Source: Paraburkholderia piptadeniae
GTDB taxonomy: Bacteria; Pseudomonadota; Gammaproteobacteria; Burkholderiales; Burkholderiaceae
NCBI RefSeq assembly: GCF_900007165.1
Contig: NZ_CYGY02000054.1
Span: 1 to 41,916 of the forward strand
DNA length: 41,916 bases
Reading direction: 5' to 3'
Shown here: positions 16,891 to 25,806 of the stretch, piece after piece
How the letters are laid out: the number at the start of each line of letters is the position of its first letter
Position numbering within the stretch: the first letter of the stretch is position 1
Program-made: the position numbers and the translations under genes
Notes under the pieces: generated by a model
Databases searched by the model: none
Told to the model about the DNA's origin: nothing
Seen by the model: the letters and a program-made list of their open reading frames with translations, nothing else

Positions 16891-17552
16891 GATCTGCCTC
16901 CGCTTCGCGCCGCCGCTTCGTGCGGCGAGAGCGGCAAGCCCGTGCCGATCATCGAGTCGCGCGTGACGAGATCCGCGAGTTCGTCGTCGCTCAACGCTTG
17001 CGTGCCGGGCGGGCACATCGGCAGCACGAGATAGCGCACTTCGGCCGTCGAGTCCCACACGCGGATTTCAGTCTCGTCCGGCAGCGCGACGCCGAATTCC
17101 TCCAGCACGCCGCGCGGATCGATTACGGCGCGCGAGCGATAAGGCGCCGACTTGTACCAGACGGGCGGCAAGCCGAGCACAGGCCACGGATAGCACGAGC
17201 ACAGCGTGCAGACGACCATGTTGTGCACGCGCGGCGTATTCTCGAGCGCGATCATGTGCTCGCCCTGCCGCCCGGTGTAGCCGAGCGACGCGATGGCCGC
17301 CGTCGCGTCGTCGAGCAGCCAGCGGCGGAAGTCCGCATCGCGCCACGCCTTCGCGACCACGCGCGCGCCGTTGCGCGGCCCGACTTTCGTCTCATACGTT
17401 TCGATCAGCACGTCAAGCGCTTTCGGATCGACGTAGCCCTTCTCGACCAGCAACGATTCGAGCGCGCGCACGCGCAGGTCCATCTCGGGCAACGCGCTGC
17501 CTTCGTGTGCGTGACGGTGATGGTCGTGATCATGCGTGGCGTCGTGGCTCAT
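16887..17552 (-). CDS. nthA: Nitrile hydratase alpha subunit, cobalt type
   Basis: A 221-residue alpha subunit. The metal-binding claw is VCTLCSCY, with C115, C118 and C120; threonine in the second position (CTLC) is characteristic of cobalt enzymes, whereas iron types have serine. The N-terminus holds about eight histidines within the first 16 residues, possibly a cobalt-collecting segment. Two in-frame ATGs are possible, 17558 and 17552; the second is preferred because AGG lies about 9 bases before it. No amidase or aldoxime dehydratase gene is adjacent. Confidence 0.92.
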   Translation of the reverse strand: MSHDATHDHDHHRHAHEGSALPEMDLRVRALESLLVEKGYVDPKALDVLIETYETKVGPRNGARVVAKAWRDADFRRWLLDDATAAIASLGYTGRQGEHMIALENTPRVHNMVVCTLCSCYPWPVLGLPPVWYKSAPYRSRAVIDPRGVLEEFGVALPDETEIRVWDSTAEVRYLVLPMCPPGTQALSDDELADLVTRDSMIGTGLPLSPHEAAARSGGRS

Positions 17553-17693
17553 CTGCATCTGCCTGAAGAATGCGACACCAAACCAGTATGGTCGGGCGAG
17601 GCGTCGAATGCAAACGAGCGCCGCCGTCATGCCGCAAGGCGCGTTCGGAATGCGCGCTGCGCCACATATTTCCGTTCTGCTTAGGGAAGCGGA

Positions 17694-17723
17694 TTGACTT
17701 GACTTCCCGAGCGGGCATAAAAT
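17694..17723 (+). promoter_or_regulatory. Sigma-70-type promoter facing the Nramp-like gene
   Basis: TTGACT (17694-17699) and TAAAAT (17718-17723) are separated by 18 bases. This is the best -35/-10 pair seen in this long gap. It points towards the Nramp-like gene, whose start is over 800 bases away, so the transcript would have a long leader or a separate small product. Confidence 0.55.
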
Positions 17724-18195
17724 TCTCTTATCTCAATTTGAGGGGCGTTGCCTTGGACAGTTGCAGTAGTACGTTTTCGAACAGATTCGCCGCCTGACCG
17801 GCAAGACGTCCGCGCTTCCCTCATCTAGCCGCCGTCTTGCCAGCAGGCAGACGGTGCGCGTCGCAGTTTCATCCCTCGTGCATCCTGTTTAGCGCCATTG
17901 GCGCGTAGCGCATTCGCGCACGTTCGCGGTCGCTCGTTGCGGCCTCGCGTTCGCGTGGCGGCGCTTGCGTCCACGTGTGCGCGTACGCCGGCGCATCGCG
18001 GCCATTCGCATCCGGTTTGGTCGCGCATGCCCGCCGCGCCGTATGCGTCGCGTGCCAATGCGCGGGAACAGGCATGTACGCGCATGTACCGACGCATTTC
18101 GCCGCGAGCCGTTCGAAATCGTGTGTCCTGTGCTGCGCGCATTACACGGCGTCCCGCGACGCCGTCAACACATCATCAACGATAGTGGAGCCGCC
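17724..18195. other. Long leader region with a GGCAAGACG hairpin
   Basis: No convincing gene between the promoter and the first short ORF. A 9-base-pair stem GGCAAGACG / CGTCTTGCC (17800-17808 and 17833-17841) encloses 24 bases and is not followed by a T run. The part at 17890-18180 is open in several frames only because of its GC content. I did not find a recognisable manganese (yybP-ykoY) or other riboswitch. Confidence 0.4.
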
Positions 18196-18249
18196 ATGCC
18201 CGACAGTGACAGTCAGCCGATGAATTCAGATACGCCTTTACCGACCTGA
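18196..18249 (+). CDS. Possible 17-residue leader peptide
   Basis: ATG 18196 preceded by GGAG with five bases of spacing, encoding 17 residues rich in Ser, Asp and Pro and ending TPLPT. It is followed by a GGCAAG/CTTGCC stem (18254-18259 and 18293-18298) before the next small ORF. It may be a translated leader; a chance ORF is also possible. Confidence 0.3.
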   Translation: MPDSDSQPMNSDTPLPT

Positions 18250-18335
18250 GGCAGGCAAGCCGAGCGCATTCGATCACCTCGATTCTCCGGCCCTTGCCGC
18301 CTCGCATGCACGAGCCTTCGTGCTGGAGAACCGAA

Positions 18336-18497
18336 ATGCACTTCCTGCTTCTTTCGACATTGCCGCAAACCCGCGAAGCACGCGCGCACTACGACGCGTT
18401 CCTTTCGCCGAAAGATGGACGGCGCCGCATGTTTGCGACGGCCGTTCGCGCGTTTGACAAGATCGTTGGCCGCCTGAGCAAGCGGTCAGCGGTTTAA
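18336..18497 (+). CDS. Small basic protein or leader (53 aa)
   Basis: A 53-residue ORF with GGAG seven bases before its ATG and codon use like its neighbours. The N-terminus is hydrophobic (MHFLLLSTLP) and the C-terminal half is basic and amphipathic (RAFDKIVGRLSKRSAV). It ends 43 bases before the Nramp-like gene. A hairpin GCACGA-GCCT-TCGTGC lies just upstream at 18308-18323. Function unknown; it could be a regulator or leader of the transporter gene. Confidence 0.45.
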   Translation: MHFLLLSTLPQTREARAHYDAFLSPKDGRRRMFATAVRAFDKIVGRLSKRSAV

Positions 18498-18539
18498 ACG
18501 GAAATCATTCGACCAATATCCGTTCTAGGGAGAATAAAA

Positions 18540-20186
18540 ATGGCCACTCCACCACAAGCCCTGCCGACGCGCACCGCAGTTCTCGACGACGCGCACATCG
18601 GCGATATCCGCGGCGCGTTCGGCACGATCGCGCATCACGACACCGCCCCGCGCAACAGCTGGGGCGCGCGTCTGCGCACGCTGCTCGCGATCGTCGGGCC
18701 CGGCCTCATCGTGATGGTCGGCGATAACGACGCGGGCGCCTTCGGCACCTACACGCAAGCCGGACAGAACTACGGCACCACGCTGCTGTGGACGCTGCTG
18801 CTGCTCGTGCCCGTGCTGTACGTCAACCAGGAGATGGTGCTGCGTCTGGGCGCCGTCACGGGTGTCGGTCACGCGCGCCTGATCTTCGAGCGCTTCGGCA
18901 AGTTCTGGGGTGCGTTCAGCGTCATCGACCTGTTCATTCTCAATGCGCTCACGATCGTCACCGAGTTCATCGGCATTACGTTCGTGCTCGACTTCTTCGG
19001 CGTATCGAAGATAGCGGGCGTGTGCATCGCGGCCGCATTGACGATGGCGGCCGTGAGCACGGGCGACTTCAAGCGCTTCGAACGCTTCGCGATCGTGCTG
19101 TGCGTCATGAGCCTGCTGCTCGTGCCCGTGCTCGTGACGATCCACCCGCCCGTCTCGCAGATGGCGCATCACCTCTTCGTGCCCGCATGGCCCGCGCACG
19201 CGAAGCTCTCGGATGTGATGCTGCTCGTGATCGGCATCGTCGGCACCACTATCGCGCCGTGGCAACTGTTCTTCCAGCAGAGCTACGTGATCGACAAGCG
19301 CATCACGCCGCGCTTCATGAAGTACGAGAAGGCCGACCTGTGGATCGGTATCGTGTTCGTGCTGATCGGCGCGATTGCGATGATCTCGTTCAGCGCGGCG
19401 CTGTTCGGCGGCAAGCCCGAGCTGGGCCAGTTCACCGATGCGGGCGGCATCATCGCGGGCCTCGAAAAGTATGCGGGCCGCACGCCCGCCGTGCTGTTCG
19501 CGGTTGCGCTGCTCGACGCGTGCATCATCGGCGCGGCGGCCGTGTCGCTGTCGACGGCCTATGCAATCGGCGACGTGTTCAAGATCCGTCATTCGCTGCA
19601 TCGCGGCGTCGGCGACGCGAAGGGCTTCTATCTGGTGTACTTCGGCATCGTGGCCGCGGCCGCGGGACTCGTGCTGATTCCGGGCAGCCCGCTCGGCCTG
19701 CTGACGGAAGCCGTGCAGACGCTCGCGGGCGTGCTGCTGCCGAGTGCGACCGTGTTCCTGCTCCTGCTGTGCAACGATCGCGACGTGCTCGGGCCGTGGA
19801 TCAACTCGAAGCGGCTGAACCTGTTCACGGGTTCCGTAGTGTGGGCGCTGGTGCTGCTGTCGATCGTGCTGACGGCGTCAGTCGTGTATCCGGACATCAG
19901 CGGACACGCGATCATCGACATTCTCGTGGGCGGCGCGCTGCTCGCCGCGATCGTGCTTGCGGCGACGACGGTGCTGCGCCGCCTGCGCGGCGCGCAGCCG
20001 GCGGCTACTACGGTCCGCTTCGTCAGCAAGGCCGAGCGCGACGCGTGGCGCACGCCGCCGCTCGCCGATCTGCCGAAGCCCGTGCTGACGCTGTCGCGGC
20101 GCATCTGGATGGGGGCATTGCGCGGCTATCTGGTGGTAGCCGTCGCGCTCGTCATCGTGAAGGTCGTGCAGCTCGCGATCGCGTGA
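18540..20186 (+). CDS. Nramp-family metal ion transporter with substituted binding motifs
   Basis: A 548-residue membrane protein with at least eleven hydrophobic segments, related to Nramp proton-coupled divalent metal transporters. Aligning by eye, helix 1 GPG...MDPGN of classic MntH reads GPG...NDAGA here: Asp64 is kept but the metal-binding Asn is replaced by Ala67. In helix 6 the classic MPHN reads APWQ at 239-242, so the metal-coordinating Met is lost. Loss of this Met is described for Nramp-related magnesium transporters, which suggests a substrate other than Mn or Fe. Both termini are longer than in MntH. AGGGAGA precedes the ATG by about 6 bases. Confidence 0.88.
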   Translation: MATPPQALPTRTAVLDDAHIGDIRGAFGTIAHHDTAPRNSWGARLRTLLAIVGPGLIVMVGDNDAGAFGTYTQAGQNYGTTLLWTLLLLVPVLYVNQEMVLRLGAVTGVGHARLIFERFGKFWGAFSVIDLFILNALTIVTEFIGITFVLDFFGVSKIAGVCIAAALTMAAVSTGDFKRFERFAIVLCVMSLLLVPVLVTIHPPVSQMAHHLFVPAWPAHAKLSDVMLLVIGIVGTTIAPWQLFFQQSYVIDKRITPRFMKYEKADLWIGIVFVLIGAIAMISFSAALFGGKPELGQFTDAGGIIAGLEKYAGRTPAVLFAVALLDACIIGAAAVSLSTAYAIGDVFKIRHSLHRGVGDAKGFYLVYFGIVAAAAGLVLIPGSPLGLLTEAVQTLAGVLLPSATVFLLLLCNDRDVLGPWINSKRLNLFTGSVVWALVLLSIVLTASVVYPDISGHAIIDILVGGALLAAIVLAATTVLRRLRGAQPAATTVRFVSKAERDAWRTPPLADLPKPVLTLSRRIWMGALRGYLVVAVALVIVKVVQLAIA

Positions 20187-20386
20187 GCAGGAAACTTCCC
20201 GCGTTATTTTCGAAGAATCCTGATGTTCGCTCACGGGCGGTTGTGACACAGTATCGACCGCCGGTCCATGGTGCAGGTCACTGCCGGCGCGATGCGGAGC
20301 GACGGCGCAAAGCATGAACGTCGCATCGCGGTTGATGGGACGTGGACCGGCCCCGATCGCTTGAAAGAATACGACGACGCACACAA

Positions 20387-20422
20387 CAACGAGGCGAGCC
20401 GCGCTGCGGACTCGCCTCGTTG
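20387..20422. terminator. Convergent terminator hairpin
   Basis: A 12-base-pair perfect stem CAACGAGGCGAG / CTCGCCTCGTTG (20387-20398 and 20411-20422) encloses CCGCGCTGCGGA, which can pair further. It lies between the convergent Nramp-like gene and the peptide gene. The minus-strand tail GTTGTTGTGTG is only moderately T-rich. Confidence 0.6.
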
Positions 20423-20443
20423 CATTTGCGGGTCACGCAAATA

Positions 20444-20665
20444 TCACTGCAGACGCGGGTCCTGCGGCGGCATCGGCCCGTCATACGGCATGACGACGGG
20501 ATGCAAGGGCAGCGTCACCTTGGCGGGCGGCGTCAGGTCGGGAAGCTTGAGCCACGCCGGCGGTTCCGGCGCTTTTATCGTGAGCATGCCGCCACGCACG
20601 GTCTTGGCGGTTTCGCGATCGAGTTCATCGACCCTCGGCAGGTCCTTCACAAGCAATGTGTTCAT
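20444..20665 (-). CDS. Double-glycine-leader peptide (73 aa), proline-rich core
   Basis: A 73-residue peptide whose first 26 residues look like a bacteriocin-type leader: MNTLLVKDLPRVDELDRETA followed by KTVRGG, with Gly-Gly at 25-26. Such leaders are cut after GG by C39 peptidases of dedicated ABC exporters. The remaining 47 residues are proline-rich (about a quarter Pro), contain no cysteine, and end QDPRLQ. Short proteins with the same ELDR...A.VRGG style of start are common in Burkholderia relatives and remain uncharacterised. GGAG lies 8 bases before the ATG. No exporter or modifying enzyme is adjacent, so the peptide is an orphan here. Confidence 0.75.
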   Translation of the reverse strand: MNTLLVKDLPRVDELDRETAKTVRGGMLTIKAPEPPAWLKLPDLTPPAKVTLPLHPVVMPYDGPMPPQDPRLQ

Positions 20666-20970
20666 GATGTGTCTCCGACAACTGTATGTGGAATGGTGAG
20701 CGCGAACGGCGCCGTGCTCGGTCCACTTGCTGCACGCTCCATGCCATAACGTCAGGAATCCTTGTGGGACGGGGCTTGCGTCGACTTCATCACGCTGGGG
20801 TGATTGCTGCGGACCAACTGTCGCTTGTCGAAGTGTTGCCTGGCGGATGAATGCGGGCGTGCTGCCCGCATTCATCCGATGTGATGCCGATAAAACGCCG
20901 AGCCCGTTGAACGGAATCGAACGGATACGACGCGGATTATTTGTGGATTTACCGCGTGCTTATCGCCTGT
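20666..20970. other. Gap upstream of the double-glycine peptide
   Basis: About 300 bases with no credible gene. It must hold the promoter of the peptide gene and the end of the NlpD-like transcript. The only clear structure is the long perfect palindrome at 20844-20878. Confidence 0.45.
20844..20878. terminator. Perfect 15-bp palindrome, possible terminator of the NlpD-like gene
   Basis: CGGATGAATGCGGGC at 20844-20858 pairs perfectly with 20864-20878 around a 5-base loop. It lies about 90 bases after the NlpD-like stop codon on the minus strand. No T run follows on either strand, so it may be an RNA-stabilising hairpin or a protein site rather than a true terminator. Confidence 0.5.
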
Positions 20971-21723
20971 TTATCGCGGCAGCCATCCAAGCGGATCGAC
21001 GGGCTTGCCGTCCTTGCGCACTTCGAACTGGATCGACGGCACGCCGTTGTTGTCCGTGCCCACTTCGCCGATCGGCTGGCCTTGCGCGACGGCGTCGCCT
21101 TCCTGCACGAGCAGCCGGCTGTTCTGACCATAGGCGGTGATCAGCGTGTCGTCGTGCTTGATGATGACGAGCGGCCCATACGCCTCGATGCCCGTGCCCG
21201 CGTAGACGACGCGCCCCGCGGCGGCCGCTCTCACCTGATCGCCCGGACGTCCGCCGATCACGATGCCCTTGGTCCTGCCTGGCACGAACGGCTTGAGAAT
21301 CGGCCCGCGCAACGGCCACCCGAGCACGCCCTGCACGGGTCCGGCGGGAGCCACGGCGGGCGGCGGCACGGGTGTCGTGGAAGGCGTGGGCGTCGGCACG
21401 GGCGTGGTCTGCGCGAAGGACGGTGGGCCGACGCGCAGCACCTGGCCGGGCGCGACGGGCGATGACAGCGTCAGCCCGTTCCACGTGGCCACGTCCTGCG
21501 CATGCTGGCCGAACGCGCCCGCGACGCTTTGCAGCGTATCGCCGGGATTCACACGATAGAAGCCGGCGGGCACGCCATTGGCCGCGGCGCCGCCCTGCGT
21601 CCGGTACGTGGGCGCCGGCGCCTGCGTGGTTTCCCACGGATACGTCGTGCACGCACCGAGCATGCTCGCGGCAGCGAGCGAAACCAGAAGCTGCGTGACG
21701 ACGTGTTGCCGTTTTGCTGTCAT
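20971..21723 (-). CDS. NlpD-like lipoprotein: LysM plus degenerate LytM (M23) domain
   Basis: A 250-residue lipoprotein. The signal peptide ends in the lipobox LGAC (Cys25). A LysM peptidoglycan-binding domain follows (about 48-95, YRVNPGDTLQSVA), then a Thr/Pro linker and a C-terminal LytM/M23 domain. The zinc ligands of active M23 peptidases are missing: the usual KGIDI reads KGIVI and the usual HLHFE reads SIQFE. That matches NlpD/EnvC-type proteins, which do not cut peptidoglycan but activate cell-separation amidases. The ATG at 21723 is chosen over the longer frame because it starts the signal peptide. Confidence 0.87.
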   Translation of the reverse strand: MTAKRQHVVTQLLVSLAAASMLGACTTYPWETTQAPAPTYRTQGGAAANGVPAGFYRVNPGDTLQSVAGAFGQHAQDVATWNGLTLSSPVAPGQVLRVGPPSFAQTTPVPTPTPSTTPVPPPAVAPAGPVQGVLGWPLRGPILKPFVPGRTKGIVIGGRPGDQVRAAAAGRVVYAGTGIEAYGPLVIIKHDDTLITAYGQNSRLLVQEGDAVAQGQPIGEVGTDNNGVPSIQFEVRKDGKPVDPLGWLPR

Positions 21724-21954
21724 TTTTGTGGCCCTCGACGCGGTATGAGGCAGCGGCTCTCGAAAGCCTGCCGTCGTTTGAACGTGTAGTGGGATCGAAA
21801 ATGCAATCTGCGGTGCAAGTATTATGCCTCGCTCGTCGGTCGGCAAAATGACGATCGGCAGACGTCAACGAGTCAGCATTGCCCAATTCCAGTCATCGAC
21901 TCCTGCATTTAATCCCTTTGCAATCCAAATCAATTTTTGCCGTTCGGCGAGCGG

Positions 21955-22266
21955 TCATACGCTGCCTTCAGACTCGATCACCAGAATGCGCGCCTCGCCG
22001 ATGGGATGCGCAACATGCTCGGTGCCGATCGACGCATGGAACACGTCGCCCGTCTCCAGCACCGTCGAGTGCTCGACGCCCGCTTCGCGATAGCGCATCT
22101 CCACGCGGCCATCGAGCACGGCGAACACTTCCTCGCCATCGTTGACGTGCCACTTGTACGGCTGATCGGTCCAATGCAGGCGCGTCGTGATGCCGTTCAT
22201 GTTCGCGATATCGAGCGCGCCCCACGCACGCTCGGCGGTAAAGGTTCTGCTGCGGACGATTTTCAT
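21955..22266 (-). CDS. Cupin-domain protein
   Basis: A 103-residue single-domain cupin. Cupin motif 1 is represented by WHVNDGEEVFAVLDGRVEMR and motif 2 by GDVFHASIGTEHVAHP, giving potential metal-binding His and Glu residues. Small cupins bind a metal or ligand and can be isomerases, dioxygenases or sensors; the activity cannot be told. GAGCAGG precedes the ATG. It is transcribed towards the NlpD-like gene, leaving 231 bases between them. Confidence 0.85.
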   Translation of the reverse strand: MKIVRSRTFTAERAWGALDIANMNGITTRLHWTDQPYKWHVNDGEEVFAVLDGRVEMRYREAGVEHSTVLETGDVFHASIGTEHVAHPIGEARILVIESEGSV

Positions 22267-22378
22267 GACCTGCTCGCGCGTTGTCAGTGTCAGGAGGGGT
22301 CATTATAGTGGCCGTCCCCATCGTGCACGCTGCTTGCTCGCGTCCCGCAGACGACCGTTTCATGCGGTTCGCAAGCCA

Positions 22379-22406
22379 TTGCATAGCTGAAGTGCTCGTC
22401 TATACT
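22379..22406 (+). promoter_or_regulatory. Sigma-70-type promoter before the 106-residue protein
   Basis: TTGCAT (22379-22384) and TATACT (22401-22406) are separated by 16 bases. They lie about 100 bases before the next plus-strand gene. Confidence 0.45.
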
Positions 22407-22506
22407 GAACCTGGTGTCCTGTCAGACGAATAGGCGTGCGCGCATGGCGATGCGCGGCGAGACGGTCGGTCCACCATCAGTGGTTCGATGCCAGCGAGGA
22501 GGTCCG

Positions 22507-22827
22507 ATGAACAAAGCCCTGTTTCTTGCCGTGCAATTGAACGTCGACGAGATGAACGCGTCGCCCGCGCTGGTTGAATTGCTCAATGCGCATCTCGTGT
22601 TCGCCGTCGATGTCGCCGAAGCCGCCGATGCCCTCGTGCAACTGGCGAGCGTGCGCAAGCTGTCGAGCGGCGTCGAAGCGAGCGTCGAGATTCCCGCCGT
22701 CGCCGTCGAGCAACTGCGGCAAGCGCTCGAAACCCTCAGCGAATATGACCAGTCGTGGCTCTTCGCGCTGGAACCCGACCATGCGCTATTCGACGATCTT
22801 GCGCGTCCGCAACGCACGCTGCATTGA
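22507..22827 (+). CDS. Hypothetical protein (106 aa)
   Basis: A 106-residue acidic, alanine- and leucine-rich protein that I do not recognise. It has alternating hydrophobic and acidic helices (VELLNAHLVFAVDVAEAADALVQLASV) and no signal peptide. GGAGG lies 4 bases before the ATG, supporting the start. It is followed after 55 bases by the DUF2968 gene on the same strand, so the two may be co-transcribed. Confidence 0.7.
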   Translation: MNKALFLAVQLNVDEMNASPALVELLNAHLVFAVDVAEAADALVQLASVRKLSSGVEASVEIPAVAVEQLRQALETLSEYDQSWLFALEPDHALFDDLARPQRTLH

Positions 22828-22882
22828 TGCGCCCGCAACCCTGAAGAGGTCGGGCATTTCGCCCGCCTATCGAGGATTCATC

Positions 22883-23632
22883 GTGAAAAGTCTTCTGCAC
22901 ATGCGTCGCGCGCCGGCCAGCAATGGCGCCGCGCATCAGTTTCACTTCGAGGCGCCCGACGTCCCGCAAAGCCACCCCGCCCAGATCGACGAGGAACCGA
23001 TGAGCGACAGCACTTCGTCCGACACGCTCGGCCCATCGCCCGTCAATCCGCCGTTGCGCCCTGTCACGCCGCTGCATGCGGTACAGCTTTCGCCCGCGCA
23101 GCCGAACGGACGCGCCGTGCAACTGGCGGACGCAGCCGAAGTCGAACGCATGCTCGACAATGAAGCGCTCACCGTGTTTCACGTATTTCGCACTTTTGAT
23201 TATTCGGTGAACCTGCTGTTCTATCCGAGGGAATTGAAATACTTCGTCGCGCTGTTGCAGGAAGATCAGTTGTGGCGCGTGCTGACCACGAGCGATCTCA
23301 ACATGGCGAAGCAGCTCTTTCACCACATGCAGGAACAGGCGACGCGTCTCGCCGACGGCCAGACCCGGCGCTTGCAGCTCGAAGCGCAGAACGAACAGCT
23401 GAAGCGCCTGATCGCCGAATCCGAAACGCAGGCCGAGCGTCTGCGCCAAAGCCTGCAACGCACGGCCGCGCAGGATCAGACCGTCACGAGCCGTCAGCAT
23501 CAGTTGCGCAAGGAAGTGGCGCAGCTCGAAGCGCAGCGCACGGCCGCGCAGGCCCAACTGAACAAGATGCATCGCCAGGTGCATCAGCTGAACGTCGCGA
23601 GCAACGAGGCGATTCCGCATATGCCGCGTTGA
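22883..23632 (+). CDS. DUF2968 domain protein with coiled coil
   Basis: A 249-residue protein of the Burkholderia-specific DUF2968 family. The core at about 95-150 has the family pattern LLFYPRELKYFVALLQ..QLWRV. The C-terminal third is a long Gln/Glu/Arg-rich heptad region, probably a coiled coil. Known relatives are usually exported, but no signal peptide is seen here. The GTG start at 22883 has GAGGA about 7 bases before it; an ATG at 23000 with GAGGA is an alternative. Function unknown. Confidence 0.75.
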   Translation: MKSLLHMRRAPASNGAAHQFHFEAPDVPQSHPAQIDEEPMSDSTSSDTLGPSPVNPPLRPVTPLHAVQLSPAQPNGRAVQLADAAEVERMLDNEALTVFHVFRTFDYSVNLLFYPRELKYFVALLQEDQLWRVLTTSDLNMAKQLFHHMQEQATRLADGQTRRLQLEAQNEQLKRLIAESETQAERLRQSLQRTAAQDQTVTSRQHQLRKEVAQLEAQRTAAQAQLNKMHRQVHQLNVASNEAIPHMPR

Positions 23633-23672
23633 GCGCCGGCTTTTGGTGTTCTTCGCGCCGCAGACGCAACAA

Positions 23673-23708
23673 CGCCGGCCAGGACAATCCTGGCCGGCGT
23701 TTCATTTA
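23673..23708. terminator. Strong terminator hairpin between convergent genes
   Basis: A 12-base-pair stem CGCCGGCCAGGA / TCCTGGCCGGCG (23673-23684 and 23688-23699) with a 3-base loop, followed on the plus strand by TTTCATTT. The minus-strand side is TTGTTG. It can end the DUF2968 transcript and possibly the DUF4148 transcript from the other side. Confidence 0.88.
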
Positions 23709-23741
23709 CCGACTTGCGACGGCTGAAGCGTTCAATCCGGC

Positions 23742-24068
23742 TTAGTTGCCGAAGAACACCGAGCGCGGACCCTTTTCATCGGCCAGCGAGCGGGTAGATG
23801 CTTGCGACGTGCCGTTCGTCTGCACGCCGTAGCCGGTCGTGTCGGCTTGCGCGACGGCGTCTTGTGCGTGGACGCGCGCTTCGGCAGCCTGGATGTGCTT
23901 CGGGTATTCCGTGCGATCGGCCAACGGATCGTAACCGGCCTTTTCCAGACGGACCAGATCGGCGCGAACTTCAGCGCGCGTCAGAGGCTGCTGGTTCGAT
24001 TGGGCAAACGATGCGACGGGAGCAGCAACAGCGGCAGCGAGTACGACTGCGGAAATCAGGGCTTTCAT
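23742..24068 (-). CDS. DUF4148 exported protein
   Basis: A 108-residue protein with a classic signal peptide (MKALISAVVLAAAVAAPVASFAQS) and the short DUF4148 domain LTRAEVRADLVRLEKAGYDP, found mostly in Burkholderia and relatives. Many genomes hold numerous copies; the function is unknown and the product is periplasmic. GGAGG lies about 6 bases before the ATG. Confidence 0.88.
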   Translation of the reverse strand: MKALISAVVLAAAVAAPVASFAQSNQQPLTRAEVRADLVRLEKAGYDPLADRTEYPKHIQAAEARVHAQDAVAQADTTGYGVQTNGTSQASTRSLADEKGPRSVFFGN

Positions 24069-24304
24069 GGACAACCTCCGGGAACTTGTTTTTTGATTCG
24101 CTTCGAACACCGTGTTCGTTCAGCGTTGAGACAAGTTTAAGGAGGCGAACGACCTAGGGAAATCCCTTATTTGACGAAACTCTATTGTTTTAATTGCAAC
24201 AATTAGACGGAATGAACGTGAAATGCATTATTGAGATCATCAAATCGCAACACTGTGTTCCAAAATTCGTGCAACACGTGCTTGGGAAATCACCGCGCGG
24301 CGCA

Positions 24305-24346
24305 CGAAAGAGAAACGCCCCGGTGCCGCAAGGGCGCTGGGGCGTT
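24305..24346 (-). terminator. Terminator of gnd
   Basis: The stem AACGCCCC / GGGGCGTT (24314-24321 and 24339-24346) continues inward through GGTGCC/GGCGCT pairs to a short loop. Read on the minus strand it is followed by TTCTCTTT. It lies about 50 bases after the gnd stop codon. The rest of 24069-24396 is relatively AT-rich and holds no gene. Confidence 0.75.
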
Positions 24347-24396
24347 GCAGGAACAGCCGCTCGGCGAAGCGAACCGAAAGGCGGCTGACCGTTCCG

Positions 24397-25806
<1,410 letters not shown>

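Noticed and set aside
17553..17620. TTGCAT-N17-CATACT as a promoter for the nitrile hydratase genes
   Set aside because: Only weak matches to both boxes; not better than chance in this DNA.
17898..18185. Several overlapping 60-105 codon frames on both strands
   Set aside because: All frames are open because of GC content; none has a ribosome binding site or protein-like composition.
17724..18539. Manganese (yybP-ykoY) riboswitch before the Nramp-like gene
   Set aside because: The conserved loop sequences of that class were not found.
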